DNA of 64,000 nucleotides from Vibrio fortis (GCF_024347475.1 NZ_AP025487.1:558001-622000), one strand, 5' to 3'; positions 47,477 to 61,119 are shown, counted from the first letter of the stretch. Notes: generated by a model not told the origin, from the sequence alone. A program made the numbers and translations.

Positions 47477-47812
47477 TTATTCTACTTCAGCTTCTAGCTC
47501 TTCAATTTGAGGCTTTTCAGCTCGGCGAGCTTCAGGTTTGTGTCTTAGCTTATTCAGTTGTCGTTCTAATTTTTGTTCTACCTCATTAACGGCAACGTAC
47601 AGGTCATCGTGGATGGATGAAGCAACAAGCTTGCCTTTTGGTACGGTAATGACCGCTTCAAATTTCTTCTTCTTGTTAGGCTCTTCACTAAAGCTTGCTT
47701 GGCAGCCGATGATGTCTACTTGCCATTTTTCTAACTTCTTAAATTTACTTTCTATGTGCTCACGGATTGCAGAGGTGATATCGATATTCTTACCAGTGAT
47801 GTTCATTTTCAT
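47477..47812 (-). CDS. raiA: Ribosome-associated inhibitor RaiA (YfiA)
   Basis: Stationary-phase or cold-shock factor that binds the 30S decoding region and silences 70S ribosomes without dimerisation. The 111-residue protein begins MKMNITGKNIDITSAIREHI, has the S30AE/HPF fold (KLEKWQVDIIGCQASFSEEP, VITVPKGKLVASSIHDDLYVAV) and an acidic tail (EKPQIEELEAEVE) as in YfiA. The raiA-pheL-pheA order is that of E. coli. CRP-like sites lie upstream. ATG 47812 has AGAGGAAAAC upstream. Confidence 0.95.
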   Translation of the reverse strand: MKMNITGKNIDITSAIREHIESKFKKLEKWQVDIIGCQASFSEEPNKKKKFEAVITVPKGKLVASSIHDDLYVAVNEVEQKLERQLNKLRHKPEARRAEKPQIEELEAEVE

Positions 47813-47874
47813 AGAAGTTTTCCTCTGTTGTATCCCTCATGGGTTAACTCCAGATTACGTTTTTAAACGGGAAA

Positions 47875-48105
47875 AAATGTGATCTAGATCGTCTTTTGGT
47901 GGGCGTTTTTTAGGATTAAAATCAAATGTGATCTCACGCATAAATTGTTATGTTTTTCGAGAAAAATGCTTGTTATCAATAATAAAAAGGATAAATTGAA
48001 ACCAAGGGTTCGCTAAAAATTACTTCAGTTTTTAGGGAAATCGTACAGCCTTTAAAAGGTGTGCGGTGAATAATTGAACACTGGTTTTTTGTGATTAAGG
48101 TCACG
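47875..48105. promoter_or_regulatory. CRP-like sites upstream of raiA
   Basis: Site 1, 47875-47896: starts AAATGTGATCTAGATC, identical to the first 16 of the 22 consensus bases, 19 of 22 overall. Site 2, 48090-48105: TGTGA-TTAAGG-TCACG, spacing exactly N6. A third partial site at 47924-47940 has AAATGTGATCT followed by CACG. The rest of the 434-base gap between raiA and the MltF-like gene shows only a 28-codon ORF (47855-47941, minus) without a ribosome binding site. Confidence 0.6.
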
Positions 48106-48138
48106 CCAAGGTTTTCCCTTGATAATCTGCCAAATTGA

Positions 48139-48172
48139 AAAAGCCGCTTGGGTGTCATCTCAAGCGGCTTTT
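48139..48172 (-). terminator. Terminator after MltF-like gene
   Basis: AAAAGCCGCTTG / CAAGCGGCTTTT with a ten-base loop, followed on the minus strand by TTCAATTTGG. Confidence 0.82.
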
Positions 48173-48246
48173 CGTTTTCACGAGTTAACATTTCGACACC
48201 GAATTTACACGCAGGATAGTTCACTTCGTATTATCGGTATCTTTAT

Positions 48247-49668
48247 CTATTTGGGCTTGTTCGCGGCAGTGGGGCCAATTCCGCGTATTGCGCCAATCGC
48301 CTCTAGCTGTTTATAGATAACAAAGTAACGATTGATGTTCGTGACATAGGTGACTGGTTCACGGCTAACATATTTTCTCGTCATGATCTCAACGTTGTTA
48401 AACCAGACATTCGGGTCGTAGCCATGTTTTTTAGCCAGATAGCGCATTTTACGGATTTTCGCTGGGCCAGCGTTATAGGCCGCCAGAGTAAAGTAGAGCT
48501 GATTATCGGGTGAAATATCCGGGTCATCGAAGTAACGATCTTTAATAAAGCGCATATATTTCACGCCTGCATGGATATTATTGTCGACCTTATGAATGTT
48601 CTTGATGTTAACGTTTTTGTCTCTCGCGGTACTAGGCAGTACCTGCATCACGCCAATTGCGCCTTTGTGAGAGACACGGCTTTGATCAAGCCCAGATTCT
48701 TGAAATCCTTGTGCGGACATCATCAATGGGTCGAACTCATAGCGACTTGAGTATTTTTCAAATACGCCCGAGAGTTTGGCTACGCGGTCAACCTTGTTTG
48801 GATTCATTGCTCGGCTTAACCAGCGCGTATTGTCGATGTATTTTTGATAGATTACGTTCCCCAATAAGGTTCCACTGCGGGCTTGGCGGACATATTTGTT
48901 GAGCTCCTTTTTAAGAATTGGGCTCTCTTTACGCAGTGCCCAAGCTATCTGGCTGTTTTCACGCAGCGGCAGGTCATGATGGACTTGTATGTTGTCCATT
49001 ACGTTAGTCCACAATTTGGCTTTGTGGCTATCGAGTATCGTTGCTTGAATATAGCCTTGGTTGACCATTTCGATCAGCTCATAATCTTGCAGCGTCTCTT
49101 CGATAAAATGCACATACAGTGGTGGGAGATTCATCTCGTCCAACTCTTTATTCACGCGTTGAACGCTTTCAAAGTAGCTTGAACTTGCCCTAATCCACAC
49201 TTCTTTTCCGCTTAATTGAGATAGCTCTTTAAGGGGAGTTTCGCTGTTGCCAGTGATCACTAATTCTTTACCGTCTTTGATCATGGGATCTGAGAAGTCG
49301 ATGACTTGCAGTCTTTTGTCGGTGATGGTGAGGTTAGCAACCGCCACATCACCGTGACCCGATTGTAGAGAGGGAAGGAGATCATCGCGCTGAACAGGAA
49401 TGATCTGCACATTAATATACGGATACTTCTTTCTTAGGCTCTTTTCAAAGTGATAAAGCATCTCTGCAATGATGCCTTTCGGCTTACCATCTTCAATAAA
49501 GTAGAAACCTAAATCTGCGGAAACCAGCACTCGAACCATTCCCTTCTTGCTGAGCGTATCTAGATCGCCTTGGTAAGGCTCATTGCTCAAGGGAGATAAT
49601 TCTAAGGCATTTGAGATGGGGACATAGACCACCATCAAAATCAGTAATAACAACCTGCTCACATCCAC
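48247..49668 (-). CDS. MltF-like protein: solute-binding domain plus lytic transglycosylase
   Basis: The 473-residue protein has a signal peptide (about 1-21), a periplasmic SBP_bac_3-type domain (about 40-265, VRVLVSADLGFYFIEDGKPKG split, GHGDVAVANLTITDKR, IDFSDP) and a C-terminal SLT domain with the catalytic Glu in SAQGFQESGLDQ, KGAIGVMQVLPSTA and LAAYNAGPAKIR. This is the MltF architecture, but the true mltF of vibrios is beside purL elsewhere, so this is a second paralogue. The lipobox of some family members is absent. Gene order raiA / this gene / bamD matches V. cholerae VC0706-VC0708. Confidence 0.88.
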   Translation of the reverse strand: MDVSRLLLLILMVVYVPISNALELSPLSNEPYQGDLDTLSKKGMVRVLVSADLGFYFIEDGKPKGIIAEMLYHFEKSLRKKYPYINVQIIPVQRDDLLPSLQSGHGDVAVANLTITDKRLQVIDFSDPMIKDGKELVITGNSETPLKELSQLSGKEVWIRASSSYFESVQRVNKELDEMNLPPLYVHFIEETLQDYELIEMVNQGYIQATILDSHKAKLWTNVMDNIQVHHDLPLRENSQIAWALRKESPILKKELNKYVRQARSGTLLGNVIYQKYIDNTRWLSRAMNPNKVDRVAKLSGVFEKYSSRYEFDPLMMSAQGFQESGLDQSRVSHKGAIGVMQVLPSTARDKNVNIKNIHKVDNNIHAGVKYMRFIKDRYFDDPDISPDNQLYFTLAAYNAGPAKIRKMRYLAKKHGYDPNVWFNNVEIMTRKYVSREPVTYVTNINRYFVIYKQLEAIGAIRGIGPTAANKPK

Positions 49669-49751
49669 GCTCCATGTTGATGTTTTGTTAATGGTTATTT
49701 ATTAAAGATACCTTTCGCTGGTTGATTCATCAAGATTTACAACACGCAGTC

Positions 49752-49786
49752 CAAAAAAAAAGCACACCGCGATGGATGTGCTTTTC
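49752..49786 (-). terminator. Terminator of bamD
   Basis: On the minus strand AAAAGCACA / TGTGCTTTTTTTTT around a ten-base loop that adds a few pairs. Confidence 0.85.
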
Positions 49787-49806
49787 TAACAAACGTTGAG
49801 ATTTGA

Positions 49807-50535
49807 TTAAGGAAGAGGATTTAGCTCAATCAATTTTTCTGTTCTTGCTACTGCGTCTTCTAGACCAAGTTGTTTATACGCTTCTAGCTGAATCTCTAGA
49901 GACTTGCGTGCCGCAATTGTATCAGGGTAAGTCTTCTGTAGCTCTTGTGTACGGTTGATTGCTGCAATCCACGCTTCGCGACGCAGGTAGAAATCAGCGG
50001 TGGCTAAGTCGTAATCTGCCAGACGGTTTTTCAATGCAAACATACGTTTCTGTGCGTCTTCAGCATAAGGGCTTGTTGGGAAGCGCTCTAGTAGCTTTTT
50101 AAAGTCAGCAAAAGCAAGCTTCACAGGCTCAGGGTCACGATCGCTACGATCGATGTTGAACAGGTCGTGCATGAAGTTACGATCTTGTGCCATGTGTGTT
50201 AGGCCACGCATGTACAAAACCCAGTCTTGCTTTTCGTGCGTCGGGTTTAAACGTAAGAATCGAGAAATAGTCGCCAATCCTAGCGCTAGGTCGTCGTTCT
50301 TGTAGTAGGCGTAGATCAGATCCAGCTGTACTTGTTCTGAGTACGCGCCGAATGGGTAACGAGAGTCTAGAGCTTCTAGCTTCTCAATCGCAGATAACCA
50401 GCTACCACTTTGTAGAGATTCTTGTGCATCAGAATAGAGAACCGATGGCGGTACATCTGGGACGATCTCTTCACTGCTACTACAACCAACCAACAGTGAT
50501 ACGGCCAATAGACCCGATAAAGTGAGGTGTTTCAT
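49807..50535 (-). CDS. bamD: Outer-membrane assembly lipoprotein BamD (YfiO)
   Basis: Essential lipoprotein of the BAM complex inserting beta-barrel proteins. The 242-residue precursor has a lipobox LLVGC with Cys18 and then SSSEEIVPDVPPSVLYSDAQ, followed by TPR repeats (SGSWLSAIEKLEALDSRYPFG, LLERFPTSPYAEDAQKRM). Position +2 is Ser, consistent with outer-membrane sorting. Divergent from rluD, as in E. coli. Confidence 0.96.
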   Translation of the reverse strand: MKHLTLSGLLAVSLLVGCSSSEEIVPDVPPSVLYSDAQESLQSGSWLSAIEKLEALDSRYPFGAYSEQVQLDLIYAYYKNDDLALGLATISRFLRLNPTHEKQDWVLYMRGLTHMAQDRNFMHDLFNIDRSDRDPEPVKLAFADFKKLLERFPTSPYAEDAQKRMFALKNRLADYDLATADFYLRREAWIAAINRTQELQKTYPDTIAARKSLEIQLEAYKQLGLEDAVARTEKLIELNPLP

Positions 50536-50673
50536 GTCAGGCGTCGATTCCTTGAATTTAAATATTTTGTTCGCTTCCGTTACTTTCTAACCAGTAACAG
50601 ATACAATGATGCAATTAATCTATTTTATCCATACTAATGGGTATTAGTCTCACGGTTTTTAAAAAAGTTCGAT

Positions 50674-51648
50674 ATGGCTCAGCAGATCACATTAACAGAC
50701 ACAGTAAAAAGCAGCCAGTTAGGTCAACGTTTAGACCAAGCTGTCGCTGAACTCTTTACCGATTTCTCTCGCTCTCGTATTAAAGAGTGGCTTCTTGACG
50801 GCAAAATCCAAGTGGATGGCGAAGTTGTTACTAAACCTCGAATCAAGGTTATGGGTGGCGAAGAGATCATCTTACAAGCTGAACTTGCAGATGAAGAGCG
50901 CTGGGAAGCACAAGATATTCCTTTGGATATCGTTTACGAAGATGACGATTTATTAGTGATCAACAAACCACGTGATTTTGTTGTTCACCCTGGTGCAGGT
51001 ACGCCGGATGGAACCGTGCTAAACGCGCTCCTACACCACTACCCACAAATCGCAGAAGTGCCGCGTGCCGGTATTGTTCATCGTCTTGATAAAGACACAA
51101 CTGGCCTAATGGTGGTTGCGAAAACAGTACCAGCGCAGACTCGTTTAGTCCGTGCTCTATCAAAGCGTCGCATTACTCGTGAATACGAGGCGATTGCGAT
51201 TGGTAAAATGACAGCTGGTGGTATGGTTGAAAAGCCGATTGGTCGCCACTCAACTAAACGTACATTAATGGCAGTGAACGAGTTGGGTAAACCAGCGATT
51301 ACTCACTACCGTGTTGCAGAGCACTTCCGTGAGCACACGCGTATTCGTCTACGTCTAGAAACAGGCCGTACTCACCAAATCCGTGTACACATGTCTTACC
51401 TACAGCACCCACTTCTTGGTGACCTTGCTTATGGTGGTCGTGCTCGTATTCCAAAAGGTGCATCTGAAGAGCTGACTCAAATGATTCGTTCATTCGATCG
51501 TCAAGCACTTCACGCGGTAATGCTTCGCTTTGAGCACCCAATCACAGGTGAAGAGATGGAGTTCCACGCTCCTGTTCCTCAAGATATGATTGTGATGGCA
51601 GAAGCGCTGCGCGTTGACGCAAGAGACAACAAAGAAGACGACATCTAA
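50674..51648 (+). CDS. rluD: 23S rRNA pseudouridine synthase RluD
   Basis: Modifies U1911, U1915 and U1917 of 23S rRNA helix 69. The 324 residues contain an N-terminal S4 RNA-binding domain (about 18-75, RLDQAVAELFTDFSRSRIK) and the RsuA/RluD catalytic domain with D139 in VHRLDKDTTGLMVVAK, also RITREYEAI and RLETGRTHQIRVHMSYL. pgeF begins two bases after its stop, the known rluD-yfiH operon. Confidence 0.96.
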   Translation: MAQQITLTDTVKSSQLGQRLDQAVAELFTDFSRSRIKEWLLDGKIQVDGEVVTKPRIKVMGGEEIILQAELADEERWEAQDIPLDIVYEDDDLLVINKPRDFVVHPGAGTPDGTVLNALLHHYPQIAEVPRAGIVHRLDKDTTGLMVVAKTVPAQTRLVRALSKRRITREYEAIAIGKMTAGGMVEKPIGRHSTKRTLMAVNELGKPAITHYRVAEHFREHTRIRLRLETGRTHQIRVHMSYLQHPLLGDLAYGGRARIPKGASEELTQMIRSFDRQALHAVMLRFEHPITGEEMEFHAPVPQDMIVMAEALRVDARDNKEDDI

Positions 51649-51650
51649 CC

Positions 51651-52391
51651 ATGACGATGATTATCCCGAATTGGAATGCGCCTAATAATGTAAAAGCCTT
51701 TGCCTCAACTCGAGTCAACGGCTTTTCACTAGCTCAGTACCAAGGTCTGAACTTGGGCAGCCACGTTGGGGATGACATTAACTTGGTAAATAAGAATAGA
51801 GACTGGTTACAGCAACAATCTAAGATGCCTAGCGCACCTATTTGGCTTAACCAGACTCATTCAACGGATGTTGTTTCAGTCTTTGAGCCAACATCTGAGG
51901 TGCTTGATGCAGATGGCAGTTTTACAACTCAACAAGGTGTGGTGTTATCTGCGATGACTGCGGACTGTCTGCCAGTATTGTTAACTGACAGTAAAGGTAC
52001 ACAAGTTGCGGCGGTTCATGCCGGTTGGCGTGGCTTAGCCGGTGGGATTGTCGAAAACGCCGTAGCTAAGTTCACTAATATTGATGACAGCAATCCTTTA
52101 TTGGCTTGGTTAGGGCCTGCAATTGGTCAAGACGCCTTCGAAGTGGGGCAAGACGTTTTGGAAGCGTTTGTTGGTTTCGATGCAAAGGCTGAACAGGCGT
52201 TTCGTGCAAAACCAAATACTCAGAAGTGGCTGGCTAATATGTCTCAATTAGCGACCCAACGTCTTGCGAATGTTGGTGTGTCCCAAGTATTTGATAGCAA
52301 ACTATGTACCTTTGCTGACCCTGATAATTTTTACTCTTATCGCCGCGATGGAGTAACAGGTCGTCAAGCCACCTTCATCTGGTTAGATTGA
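51651..52391 (+). CDS. pgeF: Multicopper-type purine nucleoside phosphorylase (YfiH/PgeF)
   Basis: Laccase-domain protein linked to purine nucleoside phosphorolysis and peptidoglycan precursor editing. The 246-residue protein has the YfiH motifs: HSTDV (metal His), SAMTADCLPVLL, VAAVHAGWRGLAGGIVE and FYSYRRDGVTGRQATFIWL. ATG 51651 follows the rluD stop with translational coupling likely; a second ATG lies at 51657. The hairpin AGTGAACT (52401) / AGTTCACT (52420) follows without a strong T-tail. Confidence 0.92.
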   Translation: MTMIIPNWNAPNNVKAFASTRVNGFSLAQYQGLNLGSHVGDDINLVNKNRDWLQQQSKMPSAPIWLNQTHSTDVVSVFEPTSEVLDADGSFTTQQGVVLSAMTADCLPVLLTDSKGTQVAAVHAGWRGLAGGIVENAVAKFTNIDDSNPLLAWLGPAIGQDAFEVGQDVLEAFVGFDAKAEQAFRAKPNTQKWLANMSQLATQRLANVGVSQVFDSKLCTFADPDNFYSYRRDGVTGRQATFIWLD

Positions 52392-52435
52392 TTTAAAAAC
52401 AGTGAACTTTCTGCGTGATAGTTCACTCCTTTCCC

Positions 52436-52465
52436 CTTGAAAATGACCGATACCGTATCCATCTT
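52436..52465 (+). promoter_or_regulatory. Sigma-32 heat-shock promoter of clpB
   Basis: CTTGAAA (52436-52442) and TCCATCTT (52458-52465) with about 15 bases between match the RpoH consensus CTTGAAA / CCCATNT well. clpB starts at 52507. Confidence 0.72.
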
Positions 52466-52506
52466 CTATTCATAAGATAAACATATCTATAAGTAGGAAG
52501 GTTGGA

Positions 52507-55080
52507 ATGCGTCTCGATCGATTCACCAGTAAATTTCAAATTGCGATATCTGATGCTCAGTCTCTCGCATTAGGTCGTGATCACCAATATATCGAACCTG
52601 TACACCTAATGGTGTCGTTGTTAAATCAAGATGGTAGTGCGATTCGTCCATTGCTCACCATGTTGAATATTGATGTGGTTCAGCTGCGCTCTAAATTGAG
52701 CGAGATCCTTGACCGCGTGCCAAAAGTGAGTGGCATTGGTGGTGATGTACAGTTATCAAGTGCAATGGGTACCTTGTTTAACATGTGTGACAAGGTGGCT
52801 CAAAAGCGTCAAGACACCTACATCTCTTCAGAGATCTTCCTACTGGCAGCAATTGAAGACCGTGGCCCTTTGGGTAGTTTGTTGAAAGAGCTTGGCTTAA
52901 CCGAGCAAAAGTTATCTCAAGCTATCGAGCAGATTCGCGGTGGTCAGAAAGTGGATGATCCAAACGCAGAAGATAAGCGTCAAGCTTTGGAGAAGTTTAC
53001 GGTAGACCTTACTGAGCGCGCGGAGCAAGGTAAGCTCGATCCTGTCATTGGTCGTGATGACGAAATTCGTCGCACCATTCAAGTACTGCAACGTCGTACC
53101 AAGAACAACCCAGTCATCATCGGTGAGCCAGGTGTTGGTAAAACAGCGATTGTTGAAGGTCTCGCTCAGCGCATCATTAATAATGAAGTACCTGAAGGTC
53201 TGCGTGGTCGCCGCGTGTTGTCTCTTGATATGGGCTCGCTGGTCGCTGGCGCTAAGTATCGTGGTGAATTCGAAGAGCGTTTAAAGTCGGTTCTCAATGA
53301 GTTATCGAAAGAAGAGGGTAACATCATCCTCTTTATTGATGAGATTCATACCATGGTCGGTGCCGGCAAAGGCGAAGGCTCAATGGATGCCGGCAACATG
53401 CTCAAACCGGCATTAGCTCGTGGTGAACTTCACTGTGTGGGCGCAACTACCTTGGATGAGTATCGCCAGTATATTGAGAAAGATCCTGCGCTAGAGCGTC
53501 GTTTTCAAAAAGTGCTGGTGGATGAACCAACAGTTGAAGACACAGTGGCAATCTTACGTGGTCTGAAAGAACGTTATGAGCTTCATCACCATGTTGAGAT
53601 TACTGACCCTGCGATAGTAGCCGCGGCAAGTCTATCACATCGTTATGTCTCGGATCGCCAGTTACCGGATAAAGCTATCGACCTGATTGACGAAGCTGCA
53701 TCAAGTATCCGTATGCAGATCGACTCCAAGCCTGAATCTCTGGATAAGCTAGAACGCAAAATCATCCAACTTAAAATTGAACAGCAGGCGCTGACAAATG
53801 AGAATGATGATGCCAGTGAAAAGCGTCTGAAAACTCTAGAAAACGAATTGCTTGATAAAGAGCGCGAGTTTGCTGAGTTAGAAGAAGTCTGGAATGCCGA
53901 AAAAGCAGCACTATCTGGTACTCAACATATTAAGTCAGAGCTAGAGCAGGCTCGTATGGATATGGACTTTGCACGTCGTGCTGGCGATCTAAACCGTATG
54001 TCTGAACTACAGTACGGGCGTATTCCTGAGTTAGAAAAACAGTTAGACCTTGCCACTCAAGCTGAAATGCAAGAGATGACGCTTCTTAGAAACAAAGTTA
54101 CGGATACTGAAATTGCCGAAGTGTTGTCGAAGCAAACCGGTATTCCTGTTTCCAAAATGCTTGAGGCTGAGAAAGAGAAGCTACTGCAAATGGAGTCAGT
54201 ACTGCATAAGCGCGTCATTGGTCAGGCTGAAGCAGTAGAAGTGGTAGCTAATGCGATTCGTCGAAGCAGAGCAGGCCTGTCTGATCCAAATAAACCTATT
54301 GGCTCATTCCTATTCTTAGGTCCAACGGGTGTGGGTAAAACCGAGCTGTGTAAAACTCTAGCGAACTTTATGTTCGACAGTGATGACGCTATGGTTCGGA
54401 TTGATATGTCTGAGTTCATGGAGAAACACTCGGTGGCTCGTTTGGTTGGTGCTCCTCCCGGTTATGTGGGTTATGAAGAAGGTGGCTACTTAACAGAAGC
54501 AGTAAGACGTAAGCCATATTCGGTGATTTTGCTAGATGAGGTGGAAAAGGCGCACCCTGATGTATTCAATATTCTACTTCAGGTGCTTGATGATGGCCGT
54601 TTAACTGATGGACAAGGTCGAACTGTCGATTTTAGAAATACAGTTGTCATTATGACGTCGAATCTAGGCTCTTCTCGAATCCAAGAAAACTTTGCGGCGT
54701 TGGATTATCAAGGAATTAAGAATGAAGTGATGGAAGTAGTGAGTAAGCATTTCCGTCCTGAGTTCTTGAATCGTGTTGATGAAAGTGTGGTGTTCCATCC
54801 ACTAGGACAAGAACACATTAAGTCAATTGCCTCTATACAGCTAAAACACTTGAGTAAGCGAATGGAGGACAATGGTTATGAGCTTGAGGTATCAGACAAA
54901 GCACTAGATCTGATTGCTCAAGTAGGCTTTGATCCAGTTTACGGTGCAAGACCATTGAAACGCGCGATTCAGCAGAGTGTTGAAAACCCGTTAGCGAAAG
55001 CAATATTGGCTGGAAAGGTCAATCCGGATAAAAAAGTTCAGCTTCTAGTTCATAACGATCGAATCGTTGCTCATCAATAA
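52507..55080 (+). CDS. clpB: ClpB disaggregase
   Basis: Hexameric AAA+ chaperone that extracts proteins from aggregates with DnaK. The 857-residue protein has the N domain (1-145), first AAA+ domain (Walker A GEPGVGKT near 206, Walker [14 protein letters not shown]), the long coiled-coil middle domain (about 405-530) and second AAA+ domain (Walker A GPTGVGKT near 605, [11 protein letters not shown]). Start ATG 52507 follows AGGAAGG. A heat-shock promoter is upstream and a terminator downstream; an rRNA operon follows, as with clpB and rrnG in E. coli. Confidence 0.97.
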   Translation: MRLDRFTSKFQIAISDAQSLALGRDHQYIEPVHLMVSLLNQDGSAIRPLLTMLNIDVVQLRSKLSEILDRVPKVSGIGGDVQLSSAMGTLFNMCDKVAQKRQDTYISSEIFLLAAIEDRGPLGSLLKELGLTEQKLSQAIEQIRGGQKVDDPNAEDKRQALEKFTVDLTERAEQGKLDPVIGRDDEIRRTIQVLQRRTKNNPVIIGEPGVGKTAIVEGLAQRIINNEVPEGLRGRRVLSLDMGSLVAGAKYRGEFEERLKSVLNELSKEEGNIILFIDEIHTMVGAGKGEGSMDAGNMLKPALARGELHCVGATTLDEYRQYIEKDPALERRFQKVLVDEPTVEDTVAILRGLKERYELHHHVEITDPAIVAAASLSHRYVSDRQLPDKAIDLIDEAASSIRMQIDSKPESLDKLERKIIQLKIEQQALTNENDDASEKRLKTLENELLDKEREFAELEEVWNAEKAALSGTQHIKSELEQARMDMDFARRAGDLNRMSELQYGRIPELEKQLDLATQAEMQEMTLLRNKVTDTEIAEVLSKQTGIPVSKMLEAEKEKLLQMESVLHKRVIGQAEAVEVVANAIRRSRAGLSDPNKPIGSFLFLGPTGVGKTELCKTLANFMFDSDDAMVRIDMSEFMEKHSVARLVGAPPGYVGYEEGGYLTEAVRRKPYSVILLDEVEKAHPDVFNILLQVLDDGRLTDGQGRTVDFRNTVVIMTSNLGSSRIQENFAALDYQGIKNEVMEVVSKHFRPEFLNRVDESVVFHPLGQEHIKSIASIQLKHLSKRMEDNGYELEVSDKALDLIAQVGFDPVYGARPLKRAIQQSVENPLAKAILAGKVNPDKKVQLLVHNDRIVAHQ

Positions 55081-55097
55081 AAATCAGAGTAATTAAA

Positions 55098-55135
55098 AGA
55101 GCGAACCAAGCAAAATGGGCTGGTTCGCTTTTATT
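55098..55135 (+). terminator. Terminator after clpB
   Basis: Stem AGCGAACCA (55100-55108) / TGGTTCGCT (55121-55129) followed by TTTATTTT. Confidence 0.85.
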
Positions 55136-55199
55136 TTGTGCGTTTTGTTTGCTTTGTGTTCGAACGGAGCGGAAATGTGATTTTATTTGGATTTACCCC

Positions 55200-55227
55200 T
55201 TGTGCAGATCGGATTTGTCTCTATAAT
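55200..55227 (+). promoter_or_regulatory. rRNA operon promoter P1
   Basis: -35 TTGTGC (55200-55205), 16-base spacer, -10 TATAAT (55222-55227), then the GC-rich discriminator GCGCCTCC typical of stringently controlled rrn P1 promoters. Upstream is an AT-rich stretch suitable for an UP element. Confidence 0.75.
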
Positions 55228-55325
55228 GCGCCTCCGTTGTCAGGGATAACCAAGCGGTTTGAACGAAGCAACTAAGACGGTATTAAGCATTTAAGATGCT
55301 TTGAAAAATTAGCGCTAAAAAGTGT

Positions 55326-55353
55326 TTGACACTGAAAGCTAATTCGCTAGAAT
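55326..55353 (+). promoter_or_regulatory. rRNA operon promoter P2
   Basis: -35 TTGACA (55326-55331), exact consensus, 16-base spacer, -10 TAGAAT (55348-55353), then GGCCGTCC. It lies about 125 bases after P1 and upstream of boxA. Confidence 0.78.
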
Positions 55354-55396
55354 GGCCGTCCACTTCGAGAGGCTCCAAGCGAAACTTTAGAAGTAA

Positions 55397-55407
55397 GCTC
55401 TTTAACA
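55397..55407 (+). promoter_or_regulatory. boxA antitermination site in 16S leader
   Basis: GCTCTTTAACA, the Nus-factor boxA element of rRNA leaders. A second copy lies in the 16S-23S spacer. Confidence 0.85.
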
Positions 55408-55589
55408 ATTTAAACCTATCAATCTGTGTGGGCACTCGTTGATGAATATCAAAATTGATTCTTAGGAATCACATTGATTTCAATGAACTGAGTGACCAAT
55501 TCGAATCGTAAGATTCGGCACAGTCAATTCACATTCACTATTCGTAAGAATAGGGAATGTAATCAGTATTCGTTGAGTCACAAAATCTT

Positions 55590-57142
<1,553 letters not shown>

Positions 57143-57220
57143 TACGAAGATATTCACGATAAGTGTCCACACAGATTGATACGGTTTAGAAAGTTAGAGT
57201 AAGGAAATACTTTTCCAGAT

Positions 57221-57296
57221 GGGGCTATAGCTCAGCTGGGAGAGCGCTTCGCTGGCAGCGAAGAGGTCATCGGTTCGATCCCGATTAGCTCCACCA
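57221..57296 (+). tRNA. tRNA-Ala(GGC)
   Basis: 76 nucleotides with encoded CCA. Acceptor GGGGCTA/TAGCTCC, anticodon loop CTGGCAG flanked by CTTCG/CGAAG gives anticodon GGC. It is the only tRNA in this 16S-23S spacer. Confidence 0.95.
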
Positions 57297-57355
57297 TCTT
57301 TAAGTGTTCTTCCTTAAGAATCTTTAAAAATGGTTACTTCATTAAGAAGTGATTA

Positions 57356-57366
57356 GCTCTTTAACA
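57356..57366 (+). promoter_or_regulatory. boxA in 16S-23S spacer
   Basis: GCTCTTTAACA repeated exactly as in the leader, before 23S. The rest of the spacer (57297-57647) holds AT-rich processing stems, for example around TCACTTTTCAAAAGTGA. Confidence 0.85.
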
Positions 57367-57647
57367 ATTTGGAAAGCTGACTGATTTAAATAACACAGTT
57401 ATTTAAATCAAATTAAAAGTTCTCAATGTTTATCTGCTCTTATTTATTAAGAAGAGTAAACACAACACAAACACATTCAAGTGTCTTGTATTCGAATCAA
57501 ACTCAGTTTGATTCACCATTGAGTCCGGCAAACACGTAATAAGAACTAACCCTTCTTATTACAACCAAAAACCTTGGTTAGTTGCCATACTAGTTTGTTT
57601 TCACTTTTCAAAAGTGAAAGTAAAACAGAGACCCTTTCGGGTTGTAT

Positions 57648-60539
<2,892 letters not shown>

Positions 60540-60625
60540 ACAACACCCAAGGGGTTTTGATGGACTCAAAGATATAAGCACTTGAATGAGTTTAGAGAAT
60601 AACAGCTTTCCGAATTTTAAGAATT

Positions 60626-60745
60626 TGCTTGGCGACCATAGCGTTGTGGACCCACCTGATTCCATGCCGAACTCAGAAGTGAAACGCAATAGCGCCGATG
60701 GTAGTGTGGGGCTTCCCCATGTGAGAGTAGGACATCGCCAGGCTT
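60626..60745 (+). rRNA. 5S ribosomal RNA
   Basis: Begins TGCTTGGCGACCATAGCG and ends CATCGCCAGGCTT, with the conserved CCGAACTCAGAAGTGAAACG. About 120 nucleotides. Confidence 0.95.
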
Positions 60746-60784
60746 TAATTTTAGAACCACGTCTAAAGACGTGTTTACCACTGC

Positions 60785-60861
60785 GGAGTGGTAGTTCAGT
60801 TGGTTAGAATACCGGCCTGTCACGCCGGGGGTCGCGGGTTCGAGTCCCGTCCACTCCGCCA
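60785..60861 (+). tRNA. tRNA-Asp(GTC)
   Basis: 77 nucleotides with encoded CCA; acceptor GGAGTGG/CCACTCC, anticodon loop CTGTCAC. It lies 39 bases after 5S in the same transcript, as the distal tRNAs of E. coli rrnC. Confidence 0.95.
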
Positions 60862-60897
60862 CTTATTTAGACAAAGTTAAGTCTTTAAAACAACTAC

Positions 60898-60974
<77 letters not shown>

Positions 60975-60979
60975 TATTT

Positions 60980-61010
60980 AAGGCTCTAGTCGAAAGACTG
61001 GAGCCTTTTT
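60980..61010 (+). terminator. rRNA operon terminator 1
   Basis: Stem AAGGCTCTAGTC / GACTGGAGCCTT with a GAAA tetraloop and T-run. The first of three related terminators spaced about 130-140 bases. Confidence 0.9.
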
Positions 61011-61031
61011 GCTTTTTGATATTGAAGTAAT

Positions 61032-61114
61032 CAATTGGCAGAGCAGCGGATTCCCCGACTTACCAAAAACAGCGCGTGTTGAGGCGAAGCTTTTGAATCT
61101 CTCCACCCCTGCCA
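61032..61114 (+). pseudogene. Degenerate tRNA-Trp copy A
   Basis: Retains CAATTGGCAGAGCAGCGG and ATTCC from the D arm and anticodon 5' side, CGCGTGTTG, and the 3' end GAATCTCTCCACCCCTGCCA. It lacks the 5' acceptor strand; the anticodon bases AAATCCG are replaced by about 20 unrelated bases (CCGACTTACCAAAAACAGCG), and the T-arm 5' part is replaced by AGGCGAAGCTTTT. It cannot fold as a tRNA. Confidence 0.85.
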
Positions 61115-61119
61115 TATTT

